NCBI GenBank assembly: GCA_001776335.1
Contig: MFAZ01000018.1
Coordinates: 54,657 to 86,955 of the forward strand
Origin: Candidatus Curtissbacteria bacterium RIFCSPHIGHO2_01_FULL_41_11
Lineage (GTDB): Bacteria > Patescibacteriota > Microgenomatia > Curtissbacterales > GWA2-41-24
DNA: 32,299 nt
Direction: 5' to 3'
In this document: positions 16,619-23,196 of the stretch, piece by piece
Numbering within the stretch: position 1 is the stretch's first letter
How the letters are laid out: each line of letters begins with the position of its first letter
Notes under the pieces: generated by a model
What the model saw: only the letters and a program-made list of their open reading frames with translations
Told to the model about the DNA's origin: nothing
Database searches by the model: none
Program-made: the position numbers and the translations under genes

Positions 16619-17335
16619 ATGCCCTTCCGATTAGATTATAGATTATGGACTGTAGATAGGAGAAAAAAATCTAAAATCCATCATCCAAAATCCATCGTTC
16701 CAAACGGTTTCACTTTGATCGAGCTTATGGTGGTGATTTCGCTTTTCGGTATCGCCGCTTCTTTAGTTACCGCCAGTTATCTCTCCTTCGAAAAAAACCA
16801 GCGGGTTAGAAGTGCCGCAAGTCAACTTAAAGGCGATTTAAGGCTTGTTCAAAACAATGCTTATTCGGGGAATAAAGGGTCTGGAGCTGAATGCTCTTCT
16901 AGTTTTTCCCTTGGGGGTTGGTATTTGAACACTGCAAGAGGGGCAACATCTTACACAATCGGTGGAGACTGTATTACCTCAACTGCGACTTATTCTGAAG
17001 TGAGATTTTTGGAAAAAACCATCAATTTACCAAGAGACACGATGATTAGATTCATTTCTTATTCCGGGAATAATGATGTCACGCAACCCGTGGCAATTTT
17101 ATACCGCCCTCTTTCGTCTGATGTTTCTTATCACTTTAGTACTACTGTAGTCGGTATTCCCCCTGATTTGGATTTTTTAGACACGACGGGTAATCTTAAG
17201 GGTTATTTACAGATTCCTCCGCAGTCGGCTGCTATTTTTGTCGAGCTTTCCAACACAGCACAGAACAGATGTTCTAGAATAAAAGTTGACTTAAGCGGTG
17301 AAGTTAATGAGGAAAGTTCATTTTCCTGTTCATGA
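16619..17335 (+). CDS. GspH/FimT-like minor pilin
   Basis: A minor pilin of 238 residues from ATG 16619. The signal motif is IVPNG followed by FTLIELMVVISLFGIAAS, cleavage after Gly30, Glu at +5. The head has several cysteines (DCITS, AECSS, NRCSR) and is GspH-like in length. The frame is open further upstream to a GTG at 16541, inside a heptamer array and through the REP-like element; I prefer 16619 because that upstream part is repeat. Even so the leader is unusually long (30 residues), and its codons 4-26 are themselves heptamer repeats. An AGGAG at 16658-16662 lies in the leader, but no ATG, GTG or TTG in frame follows it before the FTLIEL core. The last bases overlap the next start (ATGA). 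Confidence 0.82.
   Translation: MPFRLDYRLWTVDRRKKSKIHHPKSIVPNGFTLIELMVVISLFGIAASLVTASYLSFEKNQRVRSAASQLKGDLRLVQNNAYSGNKGSGAECSSSFSLGGWYLNTARGATSYTIGGDCITSTATYSEVRFLEKTINLPRDTMIRFISYSGNNDVTQPVAILYRPLSSDVSYHFSTTVVGIPPDLDFLDTTGNLKGYLQIPPQSAAIFVELSNTAQNRCSRIKVDLSGEVNEESSFSCS
16626..16695. repeat. Heptamer array inside the GspH-like pilin leader
   Basis: About ten 7-base units, among them AGATTAT x2, AGATAGG, AATCTAA, AATCCAT x2 and CATCCAA. The first half (AGATTAT) and second half (AATCTAA, AATCCAT) are near reverse complements. In the predicted frame it encodes most of the prepilin leader. Confidence 0.75.
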
Positions 17336-17802
17336 AGAAAAAGGGCCAAAGTTTAATTGAAGTTGTTATTGCGCTTGCTGTTGTAGTCGCTCTTGCGATA
17401 TCTCTTGTTACGGCTAGTTTGATTACGCAAAGAACTTCAAGAAGCGCTTCGAACAATACAGAGGCTACAAAGTTAGCCTTACAGACAATTGAGCAAATCA
17501 GAGCCCTGCGTGATCGCAAAGGATTTGCTGAGCTGGTAAATAACACCGGACTATCCTGCAAAAGGTTACTTATGCCTGCATCCGATCCAAAAGACTGGTC
17601 ACTGACTGCAACAGGAACGTGTCCGGAGAATATCACTTCGACTATATTTGCGCGCGCCATCTTTATCGAGGATGATAACCCCAGTTCGGCGAATAGAAGA
17701 AAAGTTACCGTGACTATTTCCTGGGATGAGTCTTCGGGTACTCAGAGCGTAACGAATGTTACAAAATTGTCTAACTGCGTCAGTTCAACCGAAGCCTGCT
17801 GA
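17332..17802 (+). CDS. PilV-like minor pilin
   Basis: A 156-residue minor pilin with a very short signal, MKKKG, followed by QSLIEVVIALAVVVALAIS. Cleavage after Gly5 leaves Gln at +1 and Glu at +5. The conserved LALQTIEQIRALRDRK that follows the helix is typical of PilV/GspI-type proteins, as is the partly beta head. Cysteines occur at CKR, TCPEN, NCVSS and EAC. The start overlaps the upstream stop in ATGA, so translation is coupled. PilV/GspI-type proteins belong to the tip complex of minor pilins. A heptamer array follows right after the stop. Confidence 0.85.
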   Translation: MKKKGQSLIEVVIALAVVVALAISLVTASLITQRTSRSASNNTEATKLALQTIEQIRALRDRKGFAELVNNTGLSCKRLLMPASDPKDWSLTATGTCPENITSTIFARAIFIEDDNPSSANRRKVTVTISWDESSGTQSVTNVTKLSNCVSSTEAC

Positions 17803-17807
17803 GAGTT

Positions 17808-17849
17808 AGTGCTTAGTGCATTGTGCTTAGTGCCTAGTGTATATTTAAG
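17808..17849. repeat. Heptamer array between PilV- and PilW-like genes
   Basis: AGTGCTT, AGTGCAT, TGTGCTT, AGTGCCT, AGTGTAT and ATTTAAG in one 7-base register. It begins 5 bases after a stop and ends 3 bases before the next ATG. Confidence 0.88.
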
Positions 17850-17852
17850 TTA

Positions 17853-18416
17853 ATGCCCAAAGGTTACACCCTCATTGAGTTTCTCGTTGTACTCGGACTA
17901 CTAGCGATAGCCGTAGGAGCTGCGCTTCTTTTTTTAACCTCTATTCTCAAAGGTACTAATCAGGCTAATATTTCTGCTGAAGTAAAACAAAACGGACAAG
18001 CAATACTTGACTCTTTGGAACGTCAGATAAGAGGAGCCAAAAGTGCCACAAACCTAGCATCTTTACCTGTTGGGTCTTCAGGCGGCGTTGTTCTTTTAGG
18101 TGGAGACAACAGCAACTTTTATTTGGCATGTTTTTCGCCGACTGCTTCTTTAAACGGCGCGATAAAGACAGCAACACAGGTTCTTGGCGGTCCGGTGCCA
18201 ACAGCAAGCGATTATAAAACGATAAGCAACACAGATACTGTCTCGGGTACCAACATCACAAGCTGCAGTATAACTGCGTCTGCCCCCACATCCAGTCTTA
18301 GCGGGGATATAGTGGTTGTTAGTTTTACGGCAGATCGTGCAGTTAAAGCTCCTACGAGAGCGGATTTTAATGCGAGTGCGAATTTTATGACTACTATTTC
18401 ACTAAGGAAATACTAA
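17853..18416 (+). CDS. PilW/GspJ-like minor pilin
   Basis: A 187-residue minor pilin. The signal is MPKG followed by YTLIEFLVVLGLLAIAVGAA; cleavage after Gly4 leaves Tyr at +1 and Glu at +5. The conserved region QNGQAILDSLERQIRGAKS is found in PilW/GspJ-type proteins, just after the N-terminal helix. The rest is a Ser/Thr/Ala-rich head with two cysteines (LACFS, TSCSI). It lies third in the minor-pilin set, behind a heptamer array that replaces any ribosome binding site. Confidence 0.85.
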   Translation: MPKGYTLIEFLVVLGLLAIAVGAALLFLTSILKGTNQANISAEVKQNGQAILDSLERQIRGAKSATNLASLPVGSSGGVVLLGGDNSNFYLACFSPTASLNGAIKTATQVLGGPVPTASDYKTISNTDTVSGTNITSCSITASAPTSSLSGDIVVVSFTADRAVKAPTRADFNASANFMTTISLRKY

Positions 18417-18421
18417 AATTA

Positions 18422-18456
18422 AGTTGAAAGTGAAAAGTTGAAAGTGAAAAGTTGGA
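18422..18456. repeat. Heptamer array before the PilX-like gene
   Basis: AGTTGAA, AGTGAAA, AGTTGAA, AGTGAAA, AGTTGGA: five units, two alternating forms. It starts 5 bases after the PilW-like stop and is followed by a possible promoter. Confidence 0.9.
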
Positions 18457-18461
18457 GAAGA

Positions 18462-18491
18462 TTGACAATGTCGGCATTTTGTTCCTAAACT
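18462..18491 (+). promoter_or_regulatory. Possible promoter for the PilX-like gene and pilMNO
   Basis: A perfect TTGACA (18462-18467), 18-base spacer and TAAACT (18486-18491, four of six). It would start transcription just before the PilX-like ATG at 18501. Confidence 0.45.
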
Positions 18492-18500
18492 GAGATTAGA

Positions 18501-19310
18501 GTGATGAAAAAGCGCTCCGGTCAGATTTTAATTATTGTACTTTTAGTAGTAGTCGTTGCACTGGCCGTAGGGCTTTCTGTGGCTTCTAGAAATATCACGA
18601 ACCTTCGAACTTCTACTCAGACCGAACAGAGCCAGCGAGCATTCACGGCCGCAGAGGGGGGCGTTGAGGATGTATTATCACGCCTTTCAACGATAACTTC
18701 GGGGATTCCGGTTGGTGGACAAACAACTGTTAACGTACCGGTTGGTAATCTTACGGCTAATGTGTCTATCGCCTCAGCTAACACTTATCAGCAAGTAATC
18801 GACGAGGGAAATGTGGGGCAAATTGCACTTAGTGGGGGTTCAGGGACGGTTCAGGTGGAGTGGGTTAATTCTTCTGATTCCTCTGAATCAGGCAATCCGG
18901 CATCTTTGGAAATTACAGAGATAAATGGTGTTAGTCCGTACACGCAGGTGAGGAGCGCCTGGTCCGGAGCTGATCATGGAGGTGACCAACAGGGTTTTGT
19001 AGATCCTTCTACAACCACCCTGTCTGCGCCTTATCATAATTGCACAAGCGGTAGTGGGTTCCAAAAGTGCGTCCAGATTGATCTTGCCGCTTCTCCCGTA
19101 TTTTTAAGAATAAGACCATTTTGGAATAAGGCAACTGTTATGGTGAGTAGTTCCTCCGGATCCTTGCCTGCACAAACTTACAACATTACCTCAACCGCTT
19201 CTACCCAAGCGGGTATAACCAGAAAAGTTCAGGTTACAAGAACGGCTCTGCCTCAATTGCCTGCAAGTTTTGACTATGTACTTTTTTCAGAACAGGACAT
19301 TGTTAAGTAA
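18501..19310 (+). CDS. PilX/GspK-like minor pilin
   Basis: A 269-residue protein with the signal MMKKRSG followed by QILIIVLLVVVVALAVGLS. After cleavage at Gly7, position +1 is Gln and position +5 is Ile12, so the usual Glu5 is missing. The region after the helix, QSQRAFTAAEGGVEDVLSRL, is the conserved AAE/G motif of PilX and GspK proteins. Loss of Glu5 is a known trait of GspK, which sits at the pseudopilus tip where no subunit above must be matched; the same tip role here is inference. Two cysteines lie in the head (HNCTSG, FQKCVQ). Confidence 0.82.
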   Translation: MMKKRSGQILIIVLLVVVVALAVGLSVASRNITNLRTSTQTEQSQRAFTAAEGGVEDVLSRLSTITSGIPVGGQTTVNVPVGNLTANVSIASANTYQQVIDEGNVGQIALSGGSGTVQVEWVNSSDSSESGNPASLEITEINGVSPYTQVRSAWSGADHGGDQQGFVDPSTTTLSAPYHNCTSGSGFQKCVQIDLAASPVFLRIRPFWNKATVMVSSSSGSLPAQTYNITSTASTQAGITRKVQVTRTALPQLPASFDYVLFSEQDIVK

Positions 19311-19333
19311 ATGAAGAGCTCTATTTTTTAGAA

Positions 19334-19600
19334 ATGAGCAAGAAGACAAAATTGATACTTTCTTTAATAGGAATGTCTGCAGTTATTGTGCCGGCAATTC
19401 TTTTGATTGTTGCCACTTCCAGAACCAAAGAAGCTCCTTCTGTACCGACTCAAGATCGGCAGATTGATGACCAAAATATCTCTGACTCTGTTAATAAGTT
19501 TTCGCCGCCTCCGTCTCCACTTTCTGGCAGCTCTTCGGCCTCCCCTTCCCAAGCACCATTCAAATCCGGAGAAAGCACCAGTTCTGGGTTAAGTCAATAA
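19334..19600 (+). CDS. Small membrane-anchored Pro/Ser-rich protein
   Basis: An 88-residue protein of unknown family. Residues 1-6 are basic (MSKKTK), 7-28 form one membrane helix (ILSLIGMSAVIVPAILLIVA), and the rest is polar and low-complexity, ending in SPPPSPLSGSSSASPSQ and similar residues. It would have a single anchor with a disordered tail, likely outside. It lies between the last minor pilin and pilM, 23 bases after one and 15 before the other, so it is probably in the operon. It may be a lineage-specific accessory factor. Confidence 0.65.
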   Translation: MSKKTKLILSLIGMSAVIVPAILLIVATSRTKEAPSVPTQDRQIDDQNISDSVNKFSPPPSPLSGSSSASPSQAPFKSGESTSSGLSQ

Positions 19601-19615
19601 TAAAATATTTTATCT

Positions 19616-20629
19616 ATGTCTGACAGGTTTGGTTTAGATATCGGAAGGTCATTTATTAAAGTGGCCAAGGTTGACATTGCCGGCGGAAAGAAAATTCTTT
19701 CAGCTGCTTCAATAGTGCCTACACCGGCGGGCGGTGTTCAATCCGAGTCTACCGTTGATCTTGATAAAATTTCAGAAAGTATAAAAACTGCAGTTGGCAA
19801 CGCTAAGATTGAATCTGATAAATGTGCAGTTTCGCTTGTTGAGTCCCAGGTTGTAACCCGCCTAATTCAGCTGCCAAATCTTACTGATAAAGAACTTTCA
19901 GCTGCAATAAATTGGGAGGCTGAGCAATATGTCCCGCTACCAATTAAGGATGTAACTTTGCAGTATAAACTGATTAATAGACCACAGAATGCAACGGACA
20001 AAATGGACGTTCTTTTGATTGCTGCTCCGAAAAGAATTGTGCAAAAATATCTGAATATCGCAAAAGGTGCCGGTTTGCATGCAGACGTTATCGAAACCGA
20101 ATCGACGGCTCTTGCCCGTGCTTTAACCAGAGCTAGCGATCCTGCAACTATTATTGTTTCGATGGGTGCGCTATCTACGGAACTTATTATTGCACAAGCC
20201 GGAAACGTGCTTTTTACAAGGTCTATAGCAAGCGGGGGTTTTAATTTAACCCGGGCAATAATGGCAGAATTTAATCTTCCCCAGCAGCAGGCAGAAGACT
20301 ACAAACATACCTATGGTATTTTGGAGGATAAGCTTTCGGGTAAAGTGGCTGCAATACTCAAGCCAATTTTAGACATAATAATTTCTGAAATTCTTAAAGC
20401 GGTTGAATATTCCAGAAGCCATGTGGCAAACTCACAAGTTGTGCGTGTTGTGATTTGCGGCGGCGGAGCATTTTTGCCGGGACTTTCGGAATTTTTGGTC
20501 GAGAGGACCTCTCTGGAGGTTTCGCTAGGAGATCCATGGTTTGACTTTGAAAAAAAGGGTCTTGTCACAAAACTTGCCGGTCAGGGAAGTTTATATGCTG
20601 TTAGTTGTGGCCTTGCTATGCGAGTCTGA
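19616..20629 (+). CDS. pilM: Type IV pilus assembly protein PilM
   Basis: A 337-residue actin-fold protein of the PilM/FtsA class. The N-terminal phosphate motif is FGLDIGRSFIKVAKV, the segment AINWEAEQYVPLPIKDVTLQ is typical of PilM, and VVICGGGAFLPGLSEFL is the adenosine motif. PilM binds the cytoplasmic tail of PilN and links it to the ATPase and platform. The segment before pilN is an array of heptamers that forms hairpins. There is no Shine-Dalgarno. Family call is firm by motif and by position ahead of pilN and pilO. Confidence 0.93.
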   Translation: MSDRFGLDIGRSFIKVAKVDIAGGKKILSAASIVPTPAGGVQSESTVDLDKISESIKTAVGNAKIESDKCAVSLVESQVVTRLIQLPNLTDKELSAAINWEAEQYVPLPIKDVTLQYKLINRPQNATDKMDVLLIAAPKRIVQKYLNIAKGAGLHADVIETESTALARALTRASDPATIIVSMGALSTELIIAQAGNVLFTRSIASGGFNLTRAIMAEFNLPQQQAEDYKHTYGILEDKLSGKVAAILKPILDIIISEILKAVEYSRSHVANSQVVRVVICGGGAFLPGLSEFLVERTSLEVSLGDPWFDFEKKGLVTKLAGQGSLYAVSCGLAMRV

Positions 20630-20644
20630 TGTTTGCTACGCTGA

Positions 20645-20693
20645 AGTTAGCCACTAGAAATTAGCAACTAGTGGCTAGTTGCTAAAATACTAA
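20645..20693. repeat. Heptamer array forming two alternative hairpins, pilN leader
   Basis: AGTTAGC, CACTAGA, AATTAGC, AACTAGT, GGCTAGT, TGCTAAA, ATACTAA. Hairpin A pairs TAGCCACTAG (20648-20657) with CTAGTGGCTA (20668-20677), 10 perfect pairs. Hairpin B pairs TTAGCAACTAG (20661-20671) with CTAGTTGCTAA (20675-20685), 11 perfect pairs and a 3-base loop. They share bases, so they exclude each other. The array ends 3 bases before the pilN ATG. Confidence 0.9.
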
Positions 20694-20696
20694 ATT

Positions 20697-21242
20697 ATGC
20701 CTGATATTAATCTTATCCCGGTTGAAGAAAAAGCTCAGGAGCGAGCCGAGCAAACGCAAAAAAAATTGCAGTTTGTCGCTGTTGGTGTTCTTGTTTTAAG
20801 CGCCGTGGTAACACTAATCACTCTTTTGATGTATACAACGGCAGTCTCTAAAAAGAACAATTTAATCGCCCAGGTTGAGGATAATAGCGTAAAAATTAAT
20901 CAGTATAAGCCCCAAGAAGAGCTTTTGGTGGTTTCCAAAGACAAAGCTGGTGCTGCAGACCAGTTGCTTTCTGCAAGGACCGATTACAAGAATTTTTTCG
21001 GTAAAATGGCAGGTTTACTTCCCCAAGGTGTTTATTTTACGGATTTAAGGGTAAGCGATTCGAAAATAACTATTTCCGGGAGGGCAAAAACATCGGCAGA
21101 TGTTGCCGGTCTTGTCTCCTCTTTGACATCCGCTTCCGGTACGGAACTTGTGACTAACGTGGCTATAGATACTCTAAGTTCGGATGAATTTGGCGTTTAT
21201 GCTTTTGTGATTTCTGGGAAATTAACAGGAGTGAAAAAATGA
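20697..21242 (+). CDS. pilN: Type IV pilus inner-membrane protein PilN
   Basis: A 181-residue protein. It begins MPDINLIPVEEK, whose INLIP segment is the conserved PilN cytoplasmic motif that docks into PilM. One membrane helix covers about 26-49 (LQFVAVGVLVLSAVVTLI), followed by a coiled-coil-like stretch and a ferredoxin-like domain (MAGLLPQGVYFTDLRVSDSK, ISGRAKTSADVAGL). The end overlaps the pilO start in ATGA, so the two are co-translated, as expected for partners. Confidence 0.93.
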   Translation: MPDINLIPVEEKAQERAEQTQKKLQFVAVGVLVLSAVVTLITLLMYTTAVSKKNNLIAQVEDNSVKINQYKPQEELLVVSKDKAGAADQLLSARTDYKNFFGKMAGLLPQGVYFTDLRVSDSKITISGRAKTSADVAGLVSSLTSASGTELVTNVAIDTLSSDEFGVYAFVISGKLTGVKK

Positions 21243-22039
21243 ATTTACCTAACGTTCCTTCGTTAAAGCTAAGCGTGGGTTTCGATACTTCCAGGATTGG
21301 TGCGATGGCAGCTCCAATTTCGGCAATTGTAATTTCAGTTATCGTGTTGTTTTTTATAGTTTGGCCTAAGTTTTCCAGCGTTTTGGCTTTGAGATCAGAA
21401 AACAAAGGTTTGGAAGACAGGGTGCAGCAACTGATTACCAAAGTCGGTATCCTGTCATCTTTCGACAAGATTGAGCTTCAGCAAGACTTGGGATATGCGG
21501 AGGCGCTTTTACCGTCTGACAAGGCAACGTTTTCCATGATACACCAGATCGAATCTGCAGCAGGAAGCAGCGGTGTAGTTTTGAGTAAGGTGGACGTTGC
21601 GCCGGGTTCTGTTTCTGCAGACAGTTCTACTGGTGGATCGGGGGTACAGGCGGCACCAGCGGGCCAGGCAAGTAAGGAGCCTGATGCGGCACCCAAAATT
21701 CAAGTTAGGATTTCGACGACCGGTGATTACAATTCTTTTCTTAATTTTCTCTCGACTATATCATCCGTAAGTCGGGTGACTTCAATCGAGGATCTTACGC
21801 TTTCATCTTCTTCGACGCAGGGTGTTGTAGCACCTTTAAAAGTCAGTATGGTAATTAATGCTTATTGGAAGCCCAGAGCTACAAAACTTGGTCAAATAGA
21901 GTCTCCAGTATCCAAACTTACTGATTCAGAACAAGCGAGACTAGATAAGGTTAAAACAGCTGTTGGTGTTGGACAACCCTCCTTCAGTGAAGTTCCCAGT
22001 GTACCTATCGGAAGATCTGACTTGTTTGCGCCGTTTTAA
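21239..22039 (+). CDS. pilO: Type IV pilus inner-membrane protein PilO
   Basis: A 266-residue protein with one membrane helix near 24-43 (PISAIVISVIVLFFIVW), a heptad-rich segment (about 45-75), then a ferredoxin-like domain. A low-complexity Ser/Gly/Ala insert (VSADSSTGGSGVQAAPAG) lies mid-protein. The segment STTGDYNSFLNFLSTISSVS is conserved in PilO. With PilN it forms the alignment complex that spans from PilM to the outside. An AGGAG (21226-21230) lies before the start. No pilP or pilQ follows, as expected without an outer membrane. It is the last gene of the cluster, followed by a hairpin. Confidence 0.9.
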   Translation: MNLPNVPSLKLSVGFDTSRIGAMAAPISAIVISVIVLFFIVWPKFSSVLALRSENKGLEDRVQQLITKVGILSSFDKIELQQDLGYAEALLPSDKATFSMIHQIESAAGSSGVVLSKVDVAPGSVSADSSTGGSGVQAAPAGQASKEPDAAPKIQVRISTTGDYNSFLNFLSTISSVSRVTSIEDLTLSSSSTQGVVAPLKVSMVINAYWKPRATKLGQIESPVSKLTDSEQARLDKVKTAVGVGQPSFSEVPSVPIGRSDLFAPF

Positions 22040-22043
22040 CTTG

Positions 22044-22065
22044 GAGAAAAGCTAGCGCTTTTCTC
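22044..22065 (+). terminator. Likely terminator hairpin after pilO
   Basis: A perfect 9-base stem, GAGAAAAGC (22044-22052) with GCTTTTCTC (22057-22065), 4-base loop. The following bases are T/C-rich but not a true T-run, so termination strength is uncertain. It lies 5 bases after the pilO stop. Confidence 0.6.
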
Positions 22066-22097
22066 GATATTCCCTTTCCCTCATCGGACAAAATATT

Positions 22098-22140
22098 CAG
22101 TGCCATGCGGTTCTCGTTCTGCAATGCAGAACTGCGGCCT
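22098..22140. repeat. REP-like hairpin element, copy 2
   Basis: Same 18-base arm as copy 1 (16557-16600), then a perfect hairpin GTTCTGC-AAT-GCAGAAC (22116-22132) and TGCGGCCT. It lies between the convergent pilO and trmD genes. Confidence 0.8.
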
Positions 22141-22174
22141 AGCAAACTGACAAAGCAAGATTTGATTTTGGAAT

Positions 22175-22840
22175 TTATATTTCATCTAGGAGTTCGGGGC
22201 GGAATTTTTTTGTGCGTTTTTTGGCTTCTTTTTGGCGCCAATTCTCTATTTGCTTGTGATTTCCTGAGAGTAGAACTTGAGGAACTCGCTGTCCTCGAAA
22301 ATTTTCAGGCCGCGTATACTGAGGGTATTCAAGTAAGCTGTCGGAGAACGACTCTTTTTTGGGCGAGTCTTTGTGAATGGAACCGGGAATTAGTCTAGTT
22401 ACTGAGTCGACAATTGCCATTGCCGCTATTTCGCCCCCTGTCATGACAAAGTCGCCGGTTGAGATGACGTCGTCTACAAATTTCTCCACGCGTGCATCTA
22501 TGCCTTCATAATGCCCGCAGATTATAGCTAGAGACTTTTTTTTGGCGAAGTCTTGGGTTTTTTTTTGATTATATTTTTTGCCTGATGCCGAAAGGAGAAT
22601 GGTGTATGGTCGCGGCTTGATCGACTCCAAAGCTTTTACAAGAATATCCGTGCGCATGACCATTCCTCTTCCGCCACCATAAGGTTTATCGTCAACAGAC
22701 TTGTGCTTATCTTTGGCAAAATCCCTTGGATTAATGAAATTTATTTTGACTATTTTTTTAGCCTGTGCACGTTTTATGATGCTTGTTGAAAATGCGCTTT
22801 CGAAAATTTCCGGGAACAATGTAATGATATGGAAGGTCAT
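22175..22840 (-). CDS. trmD: tRNA (guanine-N1-)-methyltransferase TrmD
   Basis: A 221-residue TrmD, slightly short of the usual 230-250. It starts MTFHIITLFPEIFES and carries the expected motifs: DDKPYGGGRGMVM, the SpoU-TrmD trefoil-knot segments ICGHYEGIDARV and ISTGDFVMTGGEIAAM, and the C-terminal PQYTRPENFRGQRVPQVLL. It methylates N1 of G37 in tRNAs that read CNN codons, preventing frameshifts. It follows khpA by 82 bases and is last in this gene string; rimM and rplS, its usual neighbours, are absent. Confidence 0.95.
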   Translation of the reverse strand: MTFHIITLFPEIFESAFSTSIIKRAQAKKIVKINFINPRDFAKDKHKSVDDKPYGGGRGMVMRTDILVKALESIKPRPYTILLSASGKKYNQKKTQDFAKKKSLAIICGHYEGIDARVEKFVDDVISTGDFVMTGGEIAAMAIVDSVTRLIPGSIHKDSPKKESFSDSLLEYPQYTRPENFRGQRVPQVLLSGNHKQIENWRQKEAKKRTKKFRPELLDEI

Positions 22841-22865
22841 TTATAAATTGATCTAAATAAGTACC

Positions 22866-22921
22866 AATTACCAAATGTTTAATAAATTAGAAATTTGATT
22901 AATTAGAAATTAGTAATTTAT
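22866..22921. repeat. Degenerate heptamer array before trmD
   Basis: An A/T-only stretch that can be read in 7-base units, of which only the last three are clearly related (AATTAGA, AATTAGT, AATTTAT). It lies in the khpA-trmD gap. Weaker than the other arrays because of low complexity. Confidence 0.4.
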
Positions 22922-22922
22922 T

Positions 22923-23156
22923 TTATGCTTCTTGGACTTCCAGATGAGCGAAGAGGTCCTCTTTTATTGCCCGGATTTTAACGAGGTTTTTAATGGCTTT
23001 AATCATCTTTCCTTCTTTGCCGATAACCTTGGCAATTTCTTCTTTCGGGACAAATACATTAAAAATAATGTTTTGACCGTTTTCTTGTTTTTCTATTCGA
23101 ACTTTTTTGATGTCTGAGACCAGAGGTTCTATTAAAAGTGTAATTAAATCTTCCAT
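22923..23156 (-). CDS. khpA: KH-domain RNA-binding protein KhpA (YlqC family)
   Basis: A 77-residue single KH domain. The RNA-binding GxxG loop is GKEG at 46-49 in IAKVIGKEGKMIKAIKNLV. The N-terminus is MEDLITLLIEPLVSD, as in the family. KhpA binds RNA, in some bacteria with KhpB, and affects cell division and sRNA biology. The position between rpsP and trmD matches the Bacillus order. A heptamer array separates it from rpsP. Confidence 0.93.
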   Translation of the reverse strand: MEDLITLLIEPLVSDIKKVRIEKQENGQNIIFNVFVPKEEIAKVIGKEGKMIKAIKNLVKIRAIKEDLFAHLEVQEA

Positions 23157-23161
23157 TTTTT

Positions 23162-23196
23162 AGTATTCAGTATTTAGTATTTAGTATTCAGTATTA
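23162..23196. repeat. Heptamer array between rpsP and khpA
   Basis: AGTATTC, AGTATTT x2, AGTATTC, AGTATTA, five perfect-register units. The last unit includes the rpsP stop codon (TTA at 23194-23196). It ends 5 bases from the khpA start. Confidence 0.93.

Noticed and set aside
22105..22398. Plus-strand frame of 97 codons after pilO
   Set aside because: It begins inside the REP-like element and runs antisense to trmD, whose motifs are clear.
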